Below, piece by piece: positions 45,625 to 54,263 of a DNA stretch of 64,000 nt; within the stretch, counting starts at the first letter, position 1, and each line of letters starts with the position of its first letter. The translations under genes and the position numbers were made by a program. The notes under the pieces are model-generated. The model saw nothing but the letters and a program-made list of their open reading frames with translations. It had not been told where the DNA came from and made no database searches. The DNA is from Paracoccaceae bacterium (lineage in GTDB: Bacteria; Pseudomonadota; Alphaproteobacteria; Rhodobacterales; Rhodobacteraceae): NCBI GenBank assembly GCA_020628545.1, contig JAHDEX010000014.1, positions 1-64,000 on the forward strand, read 5' to 3'.

Positions 45625-45981
45625 TTGTAGTCCCTCCTCAGGGTAAGCTAAGTAAAAGTTTCGCCTCTGCGGATCATCTCGGACCGGCCTCTTATGGTCC
45701 GATCCCCGCTTTGGATGAGTATCTTTTGGCGGCTGAATGGGGCGACATTGGGACCCCATTGGTGCAATTTCGCGGGCCGCCGATATATTGGCGGAAAATC
45801 GCGTAACTATTTGAAAAGACATTAATTAAATATTGACACTTCGGCTGGCTTTTCTGCGGGGCGTTGCCAATTTGCGCCCAATCTTTTTCGAATGATTTGA
45901 TTGTTTTTGAATGCGTAGCAATCGGACACAAAACCTGCTGTATTGATCCCAACAAAAAGAACAAGCGGCAGGTGGCTTCTC
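45625..45981. promoter_or_regulatory. Divergent regulatory region between flp and the lytic transglycosylase
   Basis: This 357-base region is AT-richer than its surroundings (especially 45795-45840 and 45885-45960). It has no supportable gene. Two structures are visible: an inverted repeat TCGGACC/GGTCCGA (45679-45702) in the probable pilin leader, and the quasi-palindrome CCGCCGATATATTGGCGG (45777-45794). Promoters for both divergent genes are expected here but not securely located. Confidence 0.45.
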
Positions 45982-46803
45982 ATGATTCTACGGACAGTGG
46001 TTTCAGCGGCATTGGCGATTCTTTGCGCAGGCGGTCCCGTGATCGCTGAAGTGAAGCGTCTTCAGCCCGATTTTACATTCAGACGCGTAACGGTCCCATC
46101 GTCGGGCAGCACGGGGCCACGCATCACAGTGCAGGTTGCGCCGAAACCGGCCGTCACACCTGCATCCGCCGGAACGCCGGACCCGCAACCGGATGCTCCA
46201 TCATCGCCTGCGGCTACTTGGTTCTGGGATGCCGTGTCCCCTGCCGCGAACGAAAGCGGCCCGGGTCGTCTTGAAGACGCGCTGACCCTCATTGCCAACC
46301 CGCCAAGCGGCGGGGGCGTTGCTGCGCCACGGTTGCAGACACTCCAGAACATCGCCCAGGCCCATGGGGCAGATATCCTGCGCGAAACGGTTGGCACCCG
46401 CGTTTCACCCGCTCTTGTTGTCGCTCTGATCGCTGTTGAAAGCGCGGGGCGCGTTGATGTCGAAAGCAGTGCTGGTGCGGTTGGTTTGATGCAACTGATG
46501 CCAGCGACGGCGGAGCGGTTTGGCGTCACGGAGCGAACCAACCCTTCCCAAAACATCAAGGCCGGTGTCGCCTACCTTGAATGGTTGATGGGTCATTTCA
46601 ACAATGACCCCATCCTTGTCCTAGCAGGATACAACGCTGGTGAAGGAGCGGTGCGTTCCAACGGAGGGGTGCCGCCTTATCCCGAGACGAGAAACTACGT
46701 GCCAAAGGTTCTGGCTGCGTTTCAGGTTGCAAAGGGATTGTGCCTGACTCCGCCAGAGCTTGTCTCTGACGGCTGCGTCTTTGCCGTTTCAAATATCAAC
46801 TAG
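45982..46803 (+). CDS. Lytic transglycosylase (SLT domain)
   Basis: This exported enzyme cleaves peptidoglycan glycan strands. The 273-residue precursor has a signal peptide (MILRTVVSAALAILCAGGPVIA), a Pro/Ala-rich linker (about residues 45-90) and a C-terminal SLT domain: the catalytic Glu is in ALIAVESAGRVDVESSAGAVGLMQLMP, followed by LAGYNAGEGAV and YPETRNYVPKVLAAF. ATG at 45982 is preferred to TTG at 45943. It is divergent from the pilin genes, and such enzymes often open the cell wall for envelope machines, so a link to the Tad apparatus is plausible but inferred. Confidence 0.88.
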   Translation: MILRTVVSAALAILCAGGPVIAEVKRLQPDFTFRRVTVPSSGSTGPRITVQVAPKPAVTPASAGTPDPQPDAPSSPAATWFWDAVSPAANESGPGRLEDALTLIANPPSGGGVAAPRLQTLQNIAQAHGADILRETVGTRVSPALVVALIAVESAGRVDVESSAGAVGLMQLMPATAERFGVTERTNPSQNIKAGVAYLEWLMGHFNNDPILVLAGYNAGEGAVRSNGGVPPYPETRNYVPKVLAAFQVAKGLCLTPPELVSDGCVFAVSNIN

Positions 46804-46821
46804 CGGATCAGGACGCTGCAG

Positions 46822-47157
46822 TTAGACGTCGAAACAAGCTGCCCAATCGGGATGTTTACGGCGCTGGGCGTTCACGAAAGGGCAAAGAGGGATGATCTTG
46901 AACCCTTCGGCCCGCGCGTCAGCGATCAGCGCCTCGACAAGTGCCAGCCCAACACCCTGTCCTTCATAAGCCGGATCAACGCTCGTATGATCAGCGATGA
47001 TCCGGGCGGGGGAGAGTTTGGAATAGGTAAGCTCTGATTGGCCCCCATTGTCATGAGTAATCACGTACCGCCCTTTGCGGTCCGTGATATCTTTTCGAAT
47101 GTCCCAATCAGACAATCTTGGCTTCCGTGGCGGCGCGCAGGTCTTCTTCGGTGACAC
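46822..47157 (-). CDS. Small GNAT/YjdJ-like N-acetyltransferase
   Basis: This protein of up to 111 residues has a shortened GNAT fold: [72 protein letters not shown]. The acetyl-CoA-binding motif is EGQGVGLAL. This is the YjdJ/GtN-type small group rather than a full GNAT. The GTG at 47157 lies 50 bases inside the CoA-transferase gene; TTG at 47115, overlapping its stop, would give about 97 residues and is a credible alternative. It is probably co-transcribed with scoAB. Confidence 0.82.
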   Translation of the reverse strand: MSPKKTCAPPRKPRLSDWDIRKDITDRKGRYVITHDNGGQSELTYSKLSPARIIADHTSVDPAYEGQGVGLALVEALIADARAEGFKIIPLCPFVNAQRRKHPDWAACFDV

Positions 47158-47734
47158 CCTCCGCCGTCTCGACGATCTTCAAGCCGCCTTCGACAACATC
47201 GAGCACGCCAAGGTTTGTAATAATGCGATCCACGACCCCTGTGCCGGTCAAAGGCAGTGTGCATTCTTTCAGCACTTTTGACGCGCCGTGCTTGTTCGTG
47301 TGATCCATCACGACCACCACGCGCCCAACACCGGCCACAAGGTCCATTGCGCCGCCCATGCCCTTTACGAGCTTGCCGGGGATCATCCAGTTCGCGAGGT
47401 CGCCATTTTCAGCGACTTCCATCGCGCCGAGGATCGCCATGGCGATTTTACCACCCCGGATCATGCCGAATGACGTTGCACTATCAAAATAGGCGGTCTG
47501 CGGCAGTTCGGTGATTGTCTGTTTCCCCGCATTGATCAGGTCAGCGTCAATCTCGTCCTCGGTCGGGAAAGGGCCCATGCCGAGCATGCCGTTCTCCGAC
47601 TGCAAGGTGACCTCAACGCCGTCCGGAATATAGTTGGACACAAGGGTCGGAATGCCGATGCCCAGGTTGACATATGTGCCGTCTTCCAGCTCTTGCGCGG
47701 CCCGAGCGGCCATTTGGTTCCGATCCCACGGCAT
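47108..47734 (-). CDS. scoB: 3-oxoacid CoA-transferase subunit B
   Basis: This subunit transfers CoA from succinyl-CoA or acetyl-CoA to acetoacetate or another 3-oxoacid. The catalytic glutamate is in the SENG motif ([12 protein letters not shown], about residues 45-56). Flanking family motifs are [16 protein letters not shown] and [18 protein letters not shown]. The 208-residue length is normal. Start and the subunit A stop overlap as TAATG, so translation is coupled. Substrate choice (acetoacetate versus other oxoacids) cannot be read. Confidence 0.92.
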   Translation of the reverse strand: MPWDRNQMAARAAQELEDGTYVNLGIGIPTLVSNYIPDGVEVTLQSENGMLGMGPFPTEDEIDADLINAGKQTITELPQTAYFDSATSFGMIRGGKIAMAILGAMEVAENGDLANWMIPGKLVKGMGGAMDLVAGVGRVVVVMDHTNKHGASKVLKECTLPLTGTGVVDRIITNLGVLDVVEGGLKIVETAEGVTEEDLRAATEAKIV

Positions 47735-48429
47735 TATGCGGCCCTCACTGTGCGTTGTTCGATGCGCTTCTCGTGATCACCCTGAATCAGGCGATGCACG
47801 TAGATGCCCGGCAGGTGAATACTGTCTGGGTCAAGCGAGCCTGTCGGCACGATCTCTTCCACCTCAAGGACACAAACCTTGCCACAGGTCGCCGCCGGTA
47901 CATTAAAGTTCCGCGCGGTCTTACGGAAGATCGCGTTACCAGTCTCGTCCGCTTTCCAGGCTTTGGCGATGGAAAGGTCGGCAAAGATGCCTTCCTCCAT
48001 AATATATGTCTCGCCATTGAAATCTTTATGGTCCTTGCCTTCGGCAATCTGGGTGCCCACGCCGGTCTTTGTATAGAAACCGGGGATACCCGCACCACCG
48101 GCCCGCATGCGTTCGGCCAGTGTCCCTTGCGGATTGAACTCAACCTCAAGTTCCCCTTCAAGGAACTGGCGCATGAACTCCGCATTCTCACCAACGTAAG
48201 ACGACATCATCTTCTTGACCTGCTTGGATTGCAGCAGGATCCCGATGCCAAAGTCGTCAACACCCGCATTGTTCGAAGCAAAGGTCAGATCTTTAACGCC
48301 AGCGTCCTTGATTGCTTGCAGCAAAAGTTCCGGAATGCCGCATAGGCCAAAGCCACCCGCTGCGATAAGCATGCTGTCAGACAGCAGGCCGTCCAGCGCG
48401 GCGGTGGCGTTGGGGTAGATTTTGTTCAT
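47734..48429 (-). CDS. scoA: 3-oxoacid CoA-transferase subunit A
   Basis: The 231-residue partner subunit carries the CoA-binding loop [16 protein letters not shown] (about residues 25-40) and the motifs [19 protein letters not shown] and [16 protein letters not shown]. It is the first gene of the scoA-scoB unit; a LacI-type palindrome lies 75-104 bases upstream and could control it. Together the pair would feed ketone bodies or polyhydroxybutyrate breakdown products into central metabolism, which is inferred from the family. Confidence 0.92.
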   Translation of the reverse strand: MNKIYPNATAALDGLLSDSMLIAAGGFGLCGIPELLLQAIKDAGVKDLTFASNNAGVDDFGIGILLQSKQVKKMMSSYVGENAEFMRQFLEGELEVEFNPQGTLAERMRAGGAGIPGFYTKTGVGTQIAEGKDHKDFNGETYIMEEGIFADLSIAKAWKADETGNAIFRKTARNFNVPAATCGKVCVLEVEEIVPTGSLDPDSIHLPGIYVHRLIQGDHEKRIEQRTVRAA

Positions 48430-48503
48430 GCCGAAGTCTCCCTCTGTTTCGCCCTTTCATGGCGAGGTGACGCAAGGGAGTCAATGAAATGCGGCGCTGC
48501 AGC

Positions 48504-48533
48504 GTGATTTATGCAACCGGTTGCAAAAATCAC
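48504..48533. promoter_or_regulatory. LacI-family-type operator palindrome upstream of scoAB
   Basis: A perfect 14-base palindrome TGCAACCGGTTGCA at 48512-48525 is extended by GTGATTT and AAATCAC on either side, giving a 30-base inverted repeat with a single mismatched pair. The core matches LacI-family operators, which have a central CG flanked by A/T. It lies in the gap between scoA and the SRPBCC gene, both on the minus strand. No LacI-family gene is in the window. Confidence 0.6.
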
Positions 48534-48567
48534 GGATCGAACGCATCACGCGGCTCGGCAGATGAGG

Positions 48568-49164
48568 TCAGGCGGGGGAGGCCTGTGTGTAGGCATTCAC
48601 AAAACCAGTCATGCCGTTCTTCATAAAGGGAGCAAAATCATCGCGCAGATAGCCGCGGATTGATGGACGCGCGAAGAAAACCGACGGTTTTACATTATAG
48701 TTCCAGGTGATCTGCGTGCCGTCCGTGACTTCGGTGAACAGGATCTCGCCGTAGATGTGGTCAATGAAACGCCCGGCGGATGTCGTGATGTTCCAGATCT
48801 GATAGGTGAATTCGTTGCTGTCATTTGTCAGGACGCGTTCGTGCGTCCAAGACCCACCTTCGAGATCCACGCGGCGGAGTGAGCCCGGCTGACCCCATGG
48901 CCCTTTCAGCACCACAACGTCCGTAATCCGGGGAATGCGCCCCGACGGTTCTAGAAAATCGGTCAGCGGGTTGGCATCCATAAAGGCGCGGACCGCAGAA
49001 ATGTCGCCAACAACAGTGACGGTGAGCGAATTGGTCAAATAGGCGTCAGTGTCGGTCAGTTCGGGCGGCGTGGGCACAACATCAATATCTGCGCTGGCAG
49101 ATTGCAGGAAGAACGTCAGTCCAGCGGCGGCAATGCCGGTGGCAATCAAGAGGCGGCGGATCAT
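48568..49164 (-). CDS. Exported SRPBCC-like protein divergent from a MarR gene
   Basis: This 198-residue precursor starts with a signal peptide (MIRRLLIATGIAAAGLTFFLQSASA-D), followed by a domain resembling SRPBCC/polyketide-cyclase folds (LTVTVVGDISAVRAFMDANPLTDFLEPSGRIPRITDVVVLKGPWG ... FTYQIWNITTSAGRFIDHIYGEILFTEVTDGTQITWNYNVKPS). ATG at 49164 is preferred over 49176 because GGAG lies 7 bases before it. It faces away from the MarR gene across a palindromic site. Periplasmic location is predicted; ligand unknown. Confidence 0.8.
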   Translation of the reverse strand: MIRRLLIATGIAAAGLTFFLQSASADIDVVPTPPELTDTDAYLTNSLTVTVVGDISAVRAFMDANPLTDFLEPSGRIPRITDVVVLKGPWGQPGSLRRVDLEGGSWTHERVLTNDSNEFTYQIWNITTSAGRFIDHIYGEILFTEVTDGTQITWNYNVKPSVFFARPSIRGYLRDDFAPFMKNGMTGFVNAYTQASPA

Positions 49165-49176
49165 CGTTTTCTCCAT

Positions 49177-49199
49177 TTTAGTACGAACTTCGTATTAAA
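49177..49199. promoter_or_regulatory. Putative MarR operator in the SRPBCC-MarR divergon
   Basis: TACGAA-C-TTCGTA is a perfect inverted repeat with a 1-base centre. Including flanks TTTAG and TTAAA it forms a 23-base palindrome with one mismatched pair. It lies between the divergent SRPBCC and MarR genes and reaches to within a few bases of the first gene's upstream start codon, so a bound repressor could silence both. Confidence 0.65.
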
Positions 49200-49246
49200 T
49201 AGGAGATCGACTTGATGGTTCAAGTCCTTTGGGTCACGAAAGGGGT

Positions 49247-49702
49247 ATGAGCCGGGCAGAAGACCTGAAAGAGATTGTGAGCACGCTGATGCGTGTGATG
49301 CTGGTCAGCGAGCGGACCTCGCCACAGTATCAGCATGTGGTGCGGTACAACCCGCTCGATTTTCACACGCTGGGTATGCTTCGCGCCCAGCCAGGATTGC
49401 GTGCGTCAATGCTGGCACAAGGTCTTGGCGTTGCACCAACTACCGCAAGCAGCGTTATCGCCCGCATGGTCAAACGTGGTCATATCAAGCGCACCAAAAG
49501 CCCCGATGACGGCCGCGCCATCGCACTCAGTCTCACGGACGAGGGCCTTGCGCTCGCCAACACAATCTACGCGCAGGACATCCGTAACATGGAGTTGTTC
49601 CTGTCTGCCGTCTCAGAAGACGAACAGGACCAGATGTTGGCCCTGCTTGATAAAGTGCGCAGACGGGTGTTGTCACTTGAAGGTACTGCGGAGTCGGGGT
49701 GA
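49247..49702 (+). CDS. MarR-family transcriptional regulator
   Basis: This 151-residue dimeric winged-helix regulator has the typical MarR DNA-binding core: LDFHTLGMLRAQPGLRASMLAQGLGVAPTTASSVIARMVKRGHIKRTKSPDDGRAIALSLTDEG (about residues 36-100), with helices for dimerisation on either side. ATG at 49247 is preferred; TTG at 49229 lacks a ribosome-binding site. It is divergent from the exported SRPBCC protein and very likely represses it and itself through the palindrome between them. The ligand is unknown. Confidence 0.9.
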   Translation: MSRAEDLKEIVSTLMRVMLVSERTSPQYQHVVRYNPLDFHTLGMLRAQPGLRASMLAQGLGVAPTTASSVIARMVKRGHIKRTKSPDDGRAIALSLTDEGLALANTIYAQDIRNMELFLSAVSEDEQDQMLALLDKVRRRVLSLEGTAESG

Positions 49703-49710
49703 CCCCTGAA

Positions 49711-52302
49711 CTAGGCCTTCTTTTTCGCCGCCGGTTTCTTGGCCGCCGCCTTCTTCTTCGGCGCAGCTTTCTTTTTGACCTTTTTGCCAGACTTCGCCGC
49801 ACGCTCATCAATCAAGTCGACGGCCTGCGCCATCGTCAGCTCATCAGGCTGCACCGTATCGGGGATCGTCGCGTTGATTTTCTCCCACTTCACGTATGGC
49901 CCGTATTTGCCGTCATAGATATTGACCGGCCCACCAGCTTCCGGGTGCTCGCCCAACTCCCGGATTGGCACGGCAGCCTGCCCACGGCGACCACGCGATG
50001 CAACCTTTTCGGCCAGCAATTGCACCGCACGGTTCATGCCAACGGTCCACACCTCATCAATGGACTCAAGGTTGGCGTTGGTGCCACCGCGATGCGACGT
50101 GCTTTCCGCGTGCTTCAGATACGGCCCATAGCGCCCAATGTTCGCCCAGACCATCACCCCGTCTTCCGGGTGCGGCCCAAGTGGACGCGGCAGTTCCAGC
50201 AGCTTCAAAGCTTCAGCAAGCTGAATCTCCTCCGGGTTCCAACCTTCTGGTACACCTTGCCGCGGCGGCTTCTTCACTTCTTCAGTTACAGCACCACGCT
50301 GTACGTAAGGACCGAAACGGCCCTTGAAGACGCGGATCTCATCACCCTGATCTTCGCCCAGCAGCTTCCCATCCGGCGGAATGGCTGACGCTTCAGCCTC
50401 CGGGTTGGGCGGCCCAAACGGCCGGGTATAGCGACACTCGGGGTAGTTCGAACAGCCGATAAAGGCTCCGCCAGATCGCGCAGTTCGCATTGACAAACGT
50501 CCGTTGCCGCAATTTTTGCATTGTCGCGGGTCGCTGCCATCTTCGGTGGGCGGGAACAGATGCGGCTCCAGCACCTCGTTGATCTTCTCAAGTACTTCAC
50601 CGATGCGCAGATCAGCCGTCTCTGCAATCGCAGCCGAGAAATCGCGCCAGAACTGTCCAAGGACCTTCTTATAGTCCGCATCGCCCGCGCTGACTTCATC
50701 AAGCTGGTTTTCCAGATCAGCAGTAAAGTCATAGCCCACATAACGGCGGAAGTAGTTCGACAGGAATGCTGTCACCAGCCGCCCCTTGTCCTGCGGGATC
50801 AGCCGGTTCTTTTCTTTCTCGACGTAGCCGCGATCCTGAATGGTCGTGACGATAGATGCATATGTGGACGGTCGCCCGATGCCGAGCTCTTCCATACGCT
50901 TGACGAGCGTCGCTTCGGTGTAGCGGGGTGGGGGCTGAGTAAAATGCTGTTCGGGGTCGACGGATTTCTTCGCCGCTGGCTCGCCTTCCATGATCTGCGG
51001 AAGGCGCTTATCGTCATCATCGACAACAGAGTCGTCGCGACCTTCTTCGTAAACGGCAATGAACCCGTCAAACACCATCACCTGACCGTTGGCGCGCAAC
51101 ACAACTTGGCCATCATCACTGGCCACATCGACCGTCGTCCGCTCAAACTTCGCCGCGGCCATCTGTGAGGCGATGGTGCGCTTGTAGATCAGGTCATAAA
51201 GCTTGCGCTGATCGCTATCGACGATCTTTGCACTGGCCGTATCGACCATCATGTCGGTGGGGCGCACACATTCGTGGGCCTCTTGGGCGTTTTTGGCCTT
51301 GTTCTTGTACATGCGCGGCTTTGCGGGAACATAGTCAGCGCCGAACTTTGCTTTGATCGCATCGCGCGCGCCGGTCACGGCCTCAGGCGCCATATCGATT
51401 CCGTCTGTCCGCATGTAGGTAATTAGGCCGGCTTCATAGAGGCGTTGGGCGACCGACATCGTCTGTTTTGCACCCATGCCGAATTTGCGGGACGCCTCCT
51501 GCTGTAAGGTCGACGTCATAAACGGGGGCGAGGGGTTCCGCGTGCCTGGCTTCGCTTCAACCGATTTGACCGTCAGATCGCGCGAATTGATCGCCTGCAC
51601 CGCCATTTCGGCCTGTGTCGCGTCGGCAATCGAAAACTTGTCGAGCTTGTCGCCCGCCAGTGTCGTTAGTCGCGCTTCGTAGGTTTGTCCCCGTGGCGTC
51701 GTCAGCAGCGCTTTGACTGACCAGTACTCCTGCGGGCGGAATACCTCGATCTCCATCTCGCGTTCAACGATTAAGCGCAGGGTGACAGACTGCACGCGCC
51801 CAGCGGACTTCGCACCGGGGAGCTTACGCCAAAGTACCGGCGACAATTTGAACCCAACAAGATAATCGAGGGCCCGGCGAGCCAGATAAGCGTCGACGAG
51901 CGGTGTATCGACCTGGCGCGGATTCTTCATCGCCTCGGTCACAGCCGCCTTGGTGATCGCGTTGAATACAACGCGGCTGACAGGCGTGTCTTTTTTGATC
52001 GCCTTGCGGGCGGTCAACGCCTCGGTCAGGTGCCAGGAAATCGCCTCGCCTTCGCGATCCGGGTCGGTCGCGAGGATCAGTTCGTTGTCGTCTTTCAGCG
52101 CGTCAACAATCGCTTTGATGTGCTTTTTGCTGTCGCTTGCGACCTCCCATTTCATGGCAAAGTCGTCTTCAGGGTCGACCGAACCGTCTTTCGGAGGCAG
52201 GTCGCGGACGTGTCCGAAGGATGCCAGAACCGTATAGTCGTTGCCTAAATACTTGTTAATTGTCTTGGCCTTAGCCGGGGACTCAACAACGACAACTGGC
52301 AT
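49711..52302 (-). CDS. topA: DNA topoisomerase I
   Basis: TopA relaxes negative supercoils by a single-strand break with a 5'-phosphotyrosine. In the 863-residue protein the TOPRIM domain starts at VVVVESPAKAKTINKYLG with LATDPDREGEAISWH; the active-site Tyr is in GLITYMRTDGIDM. The first zinc-finger module is CKNCGNGRLSMRTARSGGAFIGCSNYPEC, and TopA C-terminal repeats (GPYVQRGAV, GPYLKHAE, GPYVKWEK) follow. The tail is Lys/Ala-rich (KKKAAPKKK ... PAAKKKA), common in alphaproteobacteria. ATG at 52302 has GAAAGGAAT upstream. dprA lies upstream in the same direction. Confidence 0.96.
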   Translation of the reverse strand: MPVVVVESPAKAKTINKYLGNDYTVLASFGHVRDLPPKDGSVDPEDDFAMKWEVASDSKKHIKAIVDALKDDNELILATDPDREGEAISWHLTEALTARKAIKKDTPVSRVVFNAITKAAVTEAMKNPRQVDTPLVDAYLARRALDYLVGFKLSPVLWRKLPGAKSAGRVQSVTLRLIVEREMEIEVFRPQEYWSVKALLTTPRGQTYEARLTTLAGDKLDKFSIADATQAEMAVQAINSRDLTVKSVEAKPGTRNPSPPFMTSTLQQEASRKFGMGAKQTMSVAQRLYEAGLITYMRTDGIDMAPEAVTGARDAIKAKFGADYVPAKPRMYKNKAKNAQEAHECVRPTDMMVDTASAKIVDSDQRKLYDLIYKRTIASQMAAAKFERTTVDVASDDGQVVLRANGQVMVFDGFIAVYEEGRDDSVVDDDDKRLPQIMEGEPAAKKSVDPEQHFTQPPPRYTEATLVKRMEELGIGRPSTYASIVTTIQDRGYVEKEKNRLIPQDKGRLVTAFLSNYFRRYVGYDFTADLENQLDEVSAGDADYKKVLGQFWRDFSAAIAETADLRIGEVLEKINEVLEPHLFPPTEDGSDPRQCKNCGNGRLSMRTARSGGAFIGCSNYPECRYTRPFGPPNPEAEASAIPPDGKLLGEDQGDEIRVFKGRFGPYVQRGAVTEEVKKPPRQGVPEGWNPEEIQLAEALKLLELPRPLGPHPEDGVMVWANIGRYGPYLKHAESTSHRGGTNANLESIDEVWTVGMNRAVQLLAEKVASRGRRGQAAVPIRELGEHPEAGGPVNIYDGKYGPYVKWEKINATIPDTVQPDELTMAQAVDLIDERAAKSGKKVKKKAAPKKKAAAKKPAAKKKA

Positions 52303-52483
52303 GAGATTCCTTTCAAATCGGTCGGGGGACCCGTGATCGCGGAACATGTGGGGGTCCGGCGTCCATTGTCAATGCGCCTTTGCGTGATCGGCAGAAATGG
52401 GCAGGAGAGGTCGCGCAAGGGGGCCTTTTTTGACACTGATCCTCACCCCGTGAGTATGTGCGACAACCTTCTAACGCTTCACC

Positions 52484-52505
52484 AAAAACGGGGCCGTCAG
52501 CCCGT
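52484..52505 (-). terminator. Rho-independent terminator after dprA
   Basis: On the minus strand ACGGG and CCCGT form a stem with one further C:G pair and a bulge, followed by five T residues. It starts only 4 bases after the dprA stop, so it ends the dprA transcript before topA. The remaining gap to topA holds a small CTCAC-CCC-GTGAG hairpin (52442-52454) and probably the topA promoter. Confidence 0.7.
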
Positions 52506-52508
52506 CTC

Positions 52509-53681
52509 TTAATGCACCAAGGCAAGCAGGCCGCCGGGGCTGCGTGTGATTTTCCCCGACAGTTCGAGATCGGTAAGTGCCGGGGCGATTTCGCCAGACG
52601 GCGCGGCAAGGTCACGGATCAACTGATCCTCTGCAATAGGTGTGGGGCCCAGGCGGCTTAGGATCTCCCCGTGCAACGCTACTGCATCACGCAGCGGCTT
52701 TGAGGGCTGTCGCTGTAGCGGCAATTCTGCTTGCGGCGCGGGCTTCACAAGTGGTGACAAAGCGTCCAACACGTCATCGGCCGAGCGGACCAAAGTCGCT
52801 CCGTCCCGCAGTAACATGTTGCACCCGGCCGCACGCGCATCAAACGGGTGGCCCGGCACCGCGAGAACCTCACGCGCCTGATCCAACGCGCCTCTTGCGG
52901 TGATGAGCGAGCCGGATTTGGCCGCCGCTTCGACCACAACCACGGCGCGGGCGAGTCCAGAGATAATGCGGTTGCGTGCCGGGAAGTGCCGCGCCTGCGG
53001 GGACATGCCCATGGGCATCTCAGAGAGCCGCAGACCCTTGCGGCCGATGTCATGCGTCAGTTTTGTGTTCTCTGCGGGATAAACCACGTCAACACCACCC
53101 GCCTGCACGGCAATCGTACCATGCTCAAGACTTGCAATATGCGCGGCCGTATCGACGCCCCGTGCGAGGCCTGAGACGACAATGTACCCTGCATCCGCCA
53201 ACCCGCTTGCCAAAGCCTTGGCCATCCGCGTCCCGAGGGACGAGGCATTGCGGGCCCCGACGAGGGCAATCATAGGCGCGTGCAATAGCGCGCGGTTGCC
53301 GACTGCCCACATCAACGGCGGCGCGTCCTCGATTTGGCCAAGATCGTTAGGATAGTCGGGGTGATCATCGGACAGGAGCGTTGCGCCAGCGCGTTTTGCG
53401 CGTGCGATTTCGTCGGTTACATGCTCAAGGCTACATGGCTGGTAGTCCTTCACACCCGCCGCACGTGCGACTTCAGGCAAGGCTGCGAGTGCTGCTGTTG
53501 GTGTGCCGTGTTCCTGGATCAACCGCCGGTACGTGGCAGGGCCAACCCTGCGAGAGCGTAGCAGACGGAGGCGGGTGATCAGATCGTCTTCCGTGGTGGG
53601 TGGGAGTGGGGGGTGGGTGGAAGGTATCACGTTTCCAAAATCCCGCTCTCTGCCTGCTACAGGATCAGGTTTAAGCAGCAC
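52509..53681 (-). CDS. dprA: DNA processing protein DprA
   Basis: DprA binds incoming single-stranded DNA and loads RecA during natural transformation, and also affects plasmid processing. The 390-residue protein has an N-terminal SAM-like region (LITRLRLLRSRRVGPATYRRLIQEHG), the Rossmann-like core (IALVGARNASSLGTRMAKALASGLADAGYIVVSGLARGVDTAAH, AVQAGGVDVVYPAEN, RNRIISGLARAVVVVEAAAKSGSLITARGALDQAREVLAVPG) and a C-terminal winged helix (ILSRLGPTPIAEDQL). GTG at 53681 is used; the first about 32 residues are not conserved, so the true start may be further in. Confidence 0.92.
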   Translation of the reverse strand: MLLKPDPVAGRERDFGNVIPSTHPPLPPTTEDDLITRLRLLRSRRVGPATYRRLIQEHGTPTAALAALPEVARAAGVKDYQPCSLEHVTDEIARAKRAGATLLSDDHPDYPNDLGQIEDAPPLMWAVGNRALLHAPMIALVGARNASSLGTRMAKALASGLADAGYIVVSGLARGVDTAAHIASLEHGTIAVQAGGVDVVYPAENTKLTHDIGRKGLRLSEMPMGMSPQARHFPARNRIISGLARAVVVVEAAAKSGSLITARGALDQAREVLAVPGHPFDARAAGCNMLLRDGATLVRSADDVLDALSPLVKPAPQAELPLQRQPSKPLRDAVALHGEILSRLGPTPIAEDQLIRDLAAPSGEIAPALTDLELSGKITRSPGGLLALVH

Positions 53682-53759
53682 AGATTAACGATGAATGAAC
53701 GTTAATCCCGCCATTTCTGGGGGTATCGGAAACAAGGTTTCAGCAAAAATACAGCAATT

Positions 53760-54263
53760 TCAATTGGTCGGTTCGAAGGCTCTTTTTCGGCCAAACCGAA
53801 AATTCAAAACCGCCCATCCGCAAAGTGCCTGAATAGCCAGTGTCGCCGCGAGGAAAGGAATCATTTCTGGTGCTTCTGTCGTCAGGTCGCCGTTGAAGAA
53901 GACATGCGCAAACGGCAGCCCAATGAGCCAACTGAGCGCCACCATACTCCCGGGCCCTGCCCAGCCATAGGCACGTGCCACATGCACAAGCGCAGCCATG
54001 GCGATCGCAAGGAGGCCGGCGGTCAGCGGCGCAACAAGAACGAAAACAGGTGCGGACATCAGCGCAGCCGCCACCAGAAACACTGTCCGACTGCCATCGG
54101 TCTCGCCGACGACAACATCGGACAGGGCTGTATAGCTGCCCCAGACAACGAAGAACGCCGGGATGGCGGGAAGGACGAGACCGCCCAGAACGGCAGCCAT
54201 CGACCGGCCCCAGTTGCGTCCCGTCAACGGCCCGCTGCGCAATATGCCTTTAAGCTGCAGCAC
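53760..54263 (-). CDS. Small inner-membrane protein, function unknown
   Basis: This protein of up to 167 residues is strongly hydrophobic with about four transmembrane helices (around 24-45, 62-80, 82-98 and 110-128 plus a C-terminal helix). I do not recognise a named family. GTG at 54263 overlaps the end of tldD by 14 bases, so it may be translated from the tldD mRNA; ATG at 54200 is an alternative. It ends in a basic FGRKRAF segment. No ligand or enzyme motif is visible. Confidence 0.6.
   Translation of the reverse strand: MLQLKGILRSGPLTGRNWGRSMAAVLGGLVLPAIPAFFVVWGSYTALSDVVVGETDGSRTVFLVAAALMSAPVFVLVAPLTAGLLAIAMAALVHVARAYGWAGPGSMVALSWLIGLPFAHVFFNGDLTTEAPEMIPFLAATLAIQALCGWAVLNFRFGRKRAFEPTN

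Noticed and set aside
45692-45964. Minus-strand open frame (90 codons) upstream of the pilin
   Set aside because: It covers the AT-rich divergent promoter region, shows no domain and would displace the regulatory sequences of both neighbours.
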